The translations under genes were made by a program, and so were the position numbers. From NCBI GenBank assembly GCA_012295275.1, contig CM022667.1:9917538-9930037 (forward strand): 12,500 nucleotides of DNA, in the 5' to 3' direction. The DNA is from Chrysomallon squamiferum (lineage: Eukaryota; Mollusca; Gastropoda; Neomphalida; Peltospiridae). Under the pieces are notes generated by a model. That model made no database searches. It was not told where the DNA came from and saw only the letters and a program-made list of their open reading frames with translations. Positions 8,129 through 12,500 of this stretch are shown here, piece by piece (position 1 is the first letter of the stretch; each line of letters begins with the position of its first letter).

Positions 8129-9436
8129 ATGATGAAACGAAAAAGTCTAATTTTTTGCCTCGAACTGTGTTTTGTTTTCGTAGGCTTCACCTTGTTGATT
8201 AAAACTGGCTGGCCTGTTGCGATTAGCAGTAATGTCAGGAAAGTGATTTCATATCAGATCTTGCCATTAAACCCTTCGAAAACTTCCGTATACCAAGCCT
8301 CTCATACAGAGCCAATACTCAGCGTGAACAGAAAAGTCGCAGTAGAAGATTATGAGTTCCAAAACAGACACAAACAAGAAAAATTAAACCACAAGGCAGT
8401 TTTAGCAGAAAAAGCCTCTGTACACGCCAGTAACAAAATAATTCTGTGGTATATTAAAACAGGATACCAGCCTCCAATGGAAGGTTTGGTGCCTTTGCAA
8501 CACTGCCCGGAAATGAAATGCAGAATGACCTCCAACCGGAAGTACTTAAACCAAAGCTCCGCAGTCTTATTTACGGCGCAGTTCATTCGTGAAAAATATC
8601 CACCTAAAAAATTTCCCGGTCAAGTTTGGATATTTCACAATCAAGAATCTCCGCAAGACAATTGGTCATTTTTGCCAACTTTCAGATTACCACAGTGGAG
8701 GGGGAAATTCAACTGGACAATGGATTATCGAAAAGAGGCCGATATTCTTTCACCGTACGGAATTCTAAAAAAGCTACCTGCACGGAAGCAGCGGAACTAC
8801 ACGGAAATAGTGTCAAGAAAAAAGGGACTGATTGCCTGGATGGTGAGTCAATGCTCCTCGGAAAGTAAACGCGAGCTTTACGTTCGTAAACTTAAAAAAT
8901 ACACCCCAGTGACGGTATTTGGAGGATGTGGTAAGAAGTGTGAGCGAAATAAAGATGATGTATGTTTGTCAGAAATTAACAAATACAAGTTTTATTTGGC
9001 TTTTGAGAACAGCTTCTGCCCCGATTACATAACAGAAAAATTCTACCGCTTTTTTTCCATCGACGTCGTTCTCATTGTTCGGGGAGGCGGAAACTACGCA
9101 GCCGAGATACCGAAAGGAACATACATCAACACAGCCGACTTCAAATCCGTCGAAGATCTTGCCAAGTATCTTACTTATCTAGATAAGAATGATGACAAGT
9201 ACATTGAATATCTGAAACGCAAAGACGAGTATGAGTCTGTTTTTGAAGCATACAAGACTAAATCGAAATATGGATATGTGCATTACGTACATTATCATTA
9301 CGAACACACGCCATTTTGTGACGTGTGCAAAAGGCTGTGGAACGTGAAAAACTTCACGAAAACGTACAGTGACATTGGAGCGTGGTTCGACAGCGGTAGA
9401 TGTTACAAACCTCCAGATTTAAATCAGATTAATTAA
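8129..9436 (+). CDS. Alpha-fucosyltransferase, GT10 family (copy B)
   Basis: This is a 435-residue paralogue of copy A with the same tail, signal anchor (about 6-25), stem and GT10 catalytic region: HNQESP, FNWTMDYR, YKFYLAFENSFCPDYITEKF, the GGGNYAAE-P segment and the final CDVC motif. Against copy A I count 23 substitutions and one missing codon. Only one change (Q12E) falls in the first 108 residues; the others lie in the catalytic region. The missing codon shortens the spacing after C267 (GGCGKKCERN instead of GGCGKIACQRN). Like copy A it has Leu in place of the usual Pro in the VVPVV segment and K-R in place of the usual aromatics after EYL. All five N-glycosylation sequons are kept. The expected role is GDP-fucose-dependent fucosylation in the Golgi; the acceptor is unknown. 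The intact frame and the excess of conservative changes suggest a functional gene. Met-Met at 8129 was chosen as start because upstream sequence is intronic. Confidence 0.93.
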   Translation: MMKRKSLIFCLELCFVFVGFTLLIKTGWPVAISSNVRKVISYQILPLNPSKTSVYQASHTEPILSVNRKVAVEDYEFQNRHKQEKLNHKAVLAEKASVHASNKIILWYIKTGYQPPMEGLVPLQHCPEMKCRMTSNRKYLNQSSAVLFTAQFIREKYPPKKFPGQVWIFHNQESPQDNWSFLPTFRLPQWRGKFNWTMDYRKEADILSPYGILKKLPARKQRNYTEIVSRKKGLIAWMVSQCSSESKRELYVRKLKKYTPVTVFGGCGKKCERNKDDVCLSEINKYKFYLAFENSFCPDYITEKFYRFFSIDVVLIVRGGGNYAAEIPKGTYINTADFKSVEDLAKYLTYLDKNDDKYIEYLKRKDEYESVFEAYKTKSKYGYVHYVHYHYEHTPFCDVCKRLWNVKNFTKTYSDIGAWFDSGRCYKPPDLNQIN

Positions 9437-9443
9437 CAAATAG

Positions 9444-9786
9444 TTTGTAATTATCTTTTTATTCTTAAAATGGAACAGAATTTAGGTATTAATAATTAAT
9501 TTTTTTTTAAACAAATTATTACTAAATATGACAACATGTTGAACACCAAGATGTGTCAGTTGTCGCCCTTGTCCTTTGCTTCCTAAACTTCTCTTATTAA
9601 CCGTTTCAGAATTATACATATATACATACATAGTTTTATTTTTTTATTTTTTTATTTTTATTTATTTAAAATGAAAAAGCGACTCATTTTGTTTTTGTGT
9701 GTGATATGTAGGTATGGTGTGTGCCAATTTTATATCGCTACTTAATTTAAAAAAAATAATAATAATAATAATAATAAAAACAAACA

Positions 9787-9817
<31 letters not shown>

Positions 9818-9866
9818 TCTTACAACTCAGTTTCAGGGAGTTGTTTTTCTTATTTTATTTATTATT

Positions 9867-9868
<2 letters not shown>
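9444..9868. other. Non-coding region downstream of copy B
   Basis: This sequence has no similarity to the DNA after copy A. It is AT-rich, with poly-T stretches, a TAA array (9754-9815) and no AATAAA close to the stop codon; the first clear AATAAA is near 9773, inside the TAA array. The 3' end of copy B transcripts cannot be placed with confidence. Confidence 0.5.

Positions 9869-9959
<91 letters not shown>
9869..9959. repeat. (TC)45 dinucleotide microsatellite
   Basis: This is a perfect run of about 91 nt starting 433 nt after the copy B stop codon, followed by TGTGTATCTCTGTCTCTC. It resembles the TC run after copy A (2944-3015) but has different flanks. Confidence 0.98.
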
Positions 9960-9962
<3 letters not shown>

Positions 9963-10500
9963 TGTATCTCTGTCTCTCTAGGGTGTTATTGTGTATGAGT
10001 CAATGTGATGTTTGTATATATTCGGAGTATAACGTATGTTATTTGCTCGTGTACCTAATACTATGGTTCAGTTCTTAAATGCACTGTAACATGTTGATTT
10101 TTATTATCTCTCAGTGTTATCATTATTTTACGAAATATTGATTTTACAGATATGAAAATACCTTTTATTTAGCATCGGAATCCTGTTGACATACTGTTGT
10201 TTAATTACTTTCTTATTTGTTTTTTCTTTACAACTGACGAAAGCAGATCGCTAAATTCTCTGAACTATTTTTATTTATTTATTTATATATTTATTTATTT
10301 ATTTATGTATTTATTTATGTATTTATTTATTTTATTTTTTTTTTATATTTTTATATATATATTTTTTATTTTTATTATTTATTTTCCATTTTACTTTAAG
10401 AAAAGGATACAACAAAAGAAGCAACAACCGAGGCACATTTGTTGTTGTTGTTGTTGTTGTAAGCTGCTTGAGTCGCGAGTGTTTTTGTTTCCTCGCTGTC

Positions 10501-10531
<31 letters not shown>

Positions 10532-10639
10532 CAAAAAAGACTCAGCGTAGCTACACGAAAACAGCGTTCAGAAAAAAACCATGTGATATTCTAATTACAT
10601 ACAAATACATCTGTGCATTTAACTGGCTCTTATAGGCGT
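9960..10639. other. Gene desert with ATTT and GTT repeats
   Basis: (TTTA)n lies at about 10268-10335, a (GTT)7 tract at 10441-10460 and a 29-nt poly-A at 10501-10529. The long open frame across 10197-10550 is made of Phe, Ile, Tyr, Cys and Lys runs from these repeats and is not a gene. Confidence 0.6.
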
Positions 10640-10667
10640 CACCTGTAATTTGTTTGCTTTACAGGTG
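10640..10667. other. Perfect 9-bp hairpin with E-box stems
   Basis: CACCTGTAA (10640-10648) and TTACAGGTG (10659-10667) are exact inverted copies around a 10-nt loop. Each stem contains the E-box CACCTG/CAGGTG bound by Snail/Zeb-type and E-protein factors in animals. It may be a paired binding site, a small foldback or chance; no gene start is seen next to it. Confidence 0.4.
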
Positions 10668-12003
10668 TGCATTTCAGCTGAAAAGAAAGGCGTATTATTT
10701 ACTTAGTAATATTCGATGTTCACTAACCATCACTGATTATTCCGGAGTGAAAAAAAAAAAGTGGGTCAGATGAAATAAGTGAACGGAAAAATTCTTGTCT
10801 GCAGTGACTCTAGGCGTTTCTTTTTTTTTTTCATTGAAGTTTTTGTACAAGGATTTTTATATTATATCTCTTTTCTGGTGAAAAAGCAAACCAAAAATGC
10901 AGAAATATATTTTAAAAATTACCCAATTTCAAAAAAAAAAAAAAAAAAAAAGAAGAAGAAAAAAATTAAGCTGTTATGTTCTTTTGTGAAACTAGGCTTC
11001 TGTATCATCAGGTAGGTCCGCCTATTTTTATACTGTTTACTGGAGAAACAGGTTTTATTTCAGTTTGATCTTTTTTTTCTGTGTGTGTGTGTGTGTGTGC
11101 TAAAAACCGATTAATAGGTTAATGTCTGTCAAACAATGGTAATGTATAGGGTATGTTCTAACGTATGTACGATATGTTAGTGTAACTTTATATTCTAACT
11201 TATTTTATTTATCTTTTTAACAAAACCATTAGTGCTGATATTTCTCAATTAAACAACTGCAGTGTGCAGGATAGATATGTTGCCAAATGCACATATATTT
11301 GTGGAACATACTATTTTGTAGATCCATATTTACATAGAACCTTCCAATGGGATTTTATTTATTTATTCATCAAAAAAAGAGGGAAAAAATAACGAAAAAT
11401 CCCCCCAGAAAACCCACCGATTAAAAATAGTATCTGTTTGTAAAACTGCAGTACTGTATAGCATGTGTTCCCACAAACGTTTCCATATCTGTAGATTTTT
11501 TATATTCTATCTCTTTTCTGATAAACTAAAATGTTATTCTATAGTTTTACGTAGCAATTTCGTGACTCATCTTTTTAATTAAACAGACTTATTGTTTTAT
11601 AAATAACTGTAGATATTACTTTGTGAAAGCCAGTTGTCTGATCATCCAAATAGTGCTGACGATCTCCACTCATTCATTCATTCATTCATTCATTCATTCA
11701 CTCATTCGTTTATTTATTCATTCATTTATACATTCATTCACATAAGAATAATACATATGTAACTGAGGGACAAGCACCTTGCACAGATAGCATTTATTTG
11801 TTTGTAAAATCAATATTAATTCATTTATTTATACCTTCTCCATTCATTCTTCTTTTTTCTTTCATTCATTCATCAATTCTTCATTCTCCTTTCATCTTCA
11901 TTCATTCTTTGAGAATATTCAAGATTAATAAACAAAACGATGATCACTTTGTAAAAATTTATATATAAATAAAAACTACTGATAAATAAAAATATGATTT
12001 TTC
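10668..12003. other. Gene desert upstream of copy C
   Basis: It contains poly-A (10931-10951), a GT run (11081-11099) and CATT arrays (about 11670-11741 and 11855-11910). Two diverged copies of a ~30-nt phrase, GATTTTTATATTATATCTC at about 10852 and a near match at about 11494, both continue with TTTTCTG. No coding signal and no counterpart of the candidate 5' exon of copies A and B were found here. Confidence 0.55.
11670..11741. repeat. (CATT)n tetranucleotide microsatellite
   Basis: A near-perfect core at 11670-11700 is followed by a decayed extension. A second decayed CATT cluster lies at 11855-11910. Confidence 0.9.
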
Positions 12004-12087
12004 TTGTTGTTTCTTTCCAAATCACGAATATTCACAGATTTATAACAATTATTTCATATTTATTCATTCGCTTTTTCTTTATTTCAG
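12004..12087 (+). other. 3' end of the intron preceding copy C
   Basis: The sequence aligns with the last part of the copy A and B introns (TTGTTTCTT, CAAATCA, CATATTTATTCATT) but is shorter and diverged. It ends in CTTTATTTCAG, with AG at 12086-12087. This shows that the splice acceptor is a conserved feature of the family. Confidence 0.6.
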
Positions 12088-12500
12088 GACTTGAAATATT
12101 TCGACGGCAGAAATGATAAAACGGAAGGTCTGGCATTGTGCTTCATTTTCGTGACTTTCGTCTTGTTTATCAGAAGCGACTGGTTTCAGGAGGACAACAT
12201 GAATACTACTAAATGTTCGAGACTGGATTCCGTCTCTCAACCAGGTCAAATCGAGCCAATATTCAGAGTGAACAGAAAATCTGTAGTAAAAGATTCTCAT
12301 TTCCAAGACGAATACAAACAACAAAAACTAAACCACAAGGAAGTTTCAGCAGTGACATCGGCTGTAAACGACAGTAACAAAATAATTCTGTGGTATGTTA
12401 AAACAAGATACCAGCCTCCAATGGAAGGTTTGGTGTTTTTACAACACTGCCCGGAAATGAAATGCAGAATGACATCCAACCGGAAGTACATAAATCAAAG
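12088..12500 (+). CDS. GT10 fucosyltransferase copy C, N-terminal part, truncated by window; start codon disrupted
   Basis: Read in the frame beginning GAC at 12088, the exon is open to the window end. It contains a hydrophobic anchor LALCFIFVTFVLFI (from 12130), a stem, and a highly conserved start of the catalytic region (SNKIILWYVKTRYQPPMEGL, then HCPEMKCRM). The stem is about nine residues shorter than in A and B and poorly conserved, while the last ~40 residues are almost identical to A and B. The ATG equivalent to the A/B start is present at 12113 but, because of a net 1-nt loss near 12123-12128, it runs into TGA at 12152. The frame is instead open from the splice acceptor, reading DLKYFDGRNDKTEG into the anchor. 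Either an upstream exon supplies the start, or translation begins at the in-frame ATG at 12199 without the anchor, or this is a pseudogene. Family certain, functionality not. Confidence 0.7.

Larger units (their letters stand above)
7249..9443 (+). repeat. Tandem duplication unit B (fucosyltransferase gene copy B)
   Basis: This is a direct-repeat copy of 1-2200 at an offset of about 7245 nt. It keeps the candidate 5' exon, intron, acceptor and coding exon. Homology ends 7 nt after the stop codon. The true left end may lie upstream of 7249, since unit A is cut by the window. Confidence 0.93.

Noticed and set aside
10197-10550. 117-codon open frame
   Set aside because: Its sequence is built from ATTT, GTT and poly-A repeats; it has no normal amino-acid composition.

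Overview
The window looks like an AT-rich animal nuclear genome. It has GT-AG intron signals, a protein that is Golgi-type by sequence, AATAAA polyadenylation hexamers, and very dense microsatellites: long TC runs, TTA/TAA arrays, CATT arrays and poly-A/T tracts. This repeat texture, together with a lineage-expanded tandem fucosyltransferase family, would fit a mollusc, perhaps a cephalopod. That placement is an inference, because nothing in the sequence proves the species.

The only convincing genes are three head-to-tail copies, all on the + strand, of an alpha-fucosyltransferase of glycosyltransferase family 10 (GT10). Copy A codes from 883 to 2193 (436 aa). Copy B codes from 8129 to 9436 (435 aa). 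Copy C starts near 12088 and is cut off by the window end. In A and B all of the recognisable protein lies in one exon. It reads as a short cytosolic tail, a signal-anchor helix, a stem and a GT10 catalytic domain. The proteins should sit in the Golgi membrane and transfer fucose from GDP-fucose to N-acetylglucosamine-containing glycans. The acceptor cannot be read from the sequence. Several residues that are usually fixed in GT10 are changed in both complete copies.

Layout: 1-2200 is the 3' part of duplication unit A, with a candidate 5' exon, an intron and the coding exon. 2201-4974 is a gene desert with poly-T, a 72-nt TC run, poly-A/T tracts and TAA repeats. 4975-5782 is a large inverted repeat (foldback-like element). 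5783-7130 is a TTA-rich satellite with a conserved core recurring about every 150 nt. 7249-9443 is duplication unit B. 9444-12003 is another desert with a 91-nt TC run, a small perfect hairpin and CATT repeats. 12004-12500 is the diverged unit C.

The most interesting points concern the evolution of the array. A and B are nearly identical through the intron and N-terminus, but differ at about 3.4% of sites in the catalytic domain. Their homology stops 7 nt after the stop codon. Copy B has gained an upstream ATG. Copy C has lost the reading frame used by the A/B start codon but is fully open in another frame from the splice acceptor.
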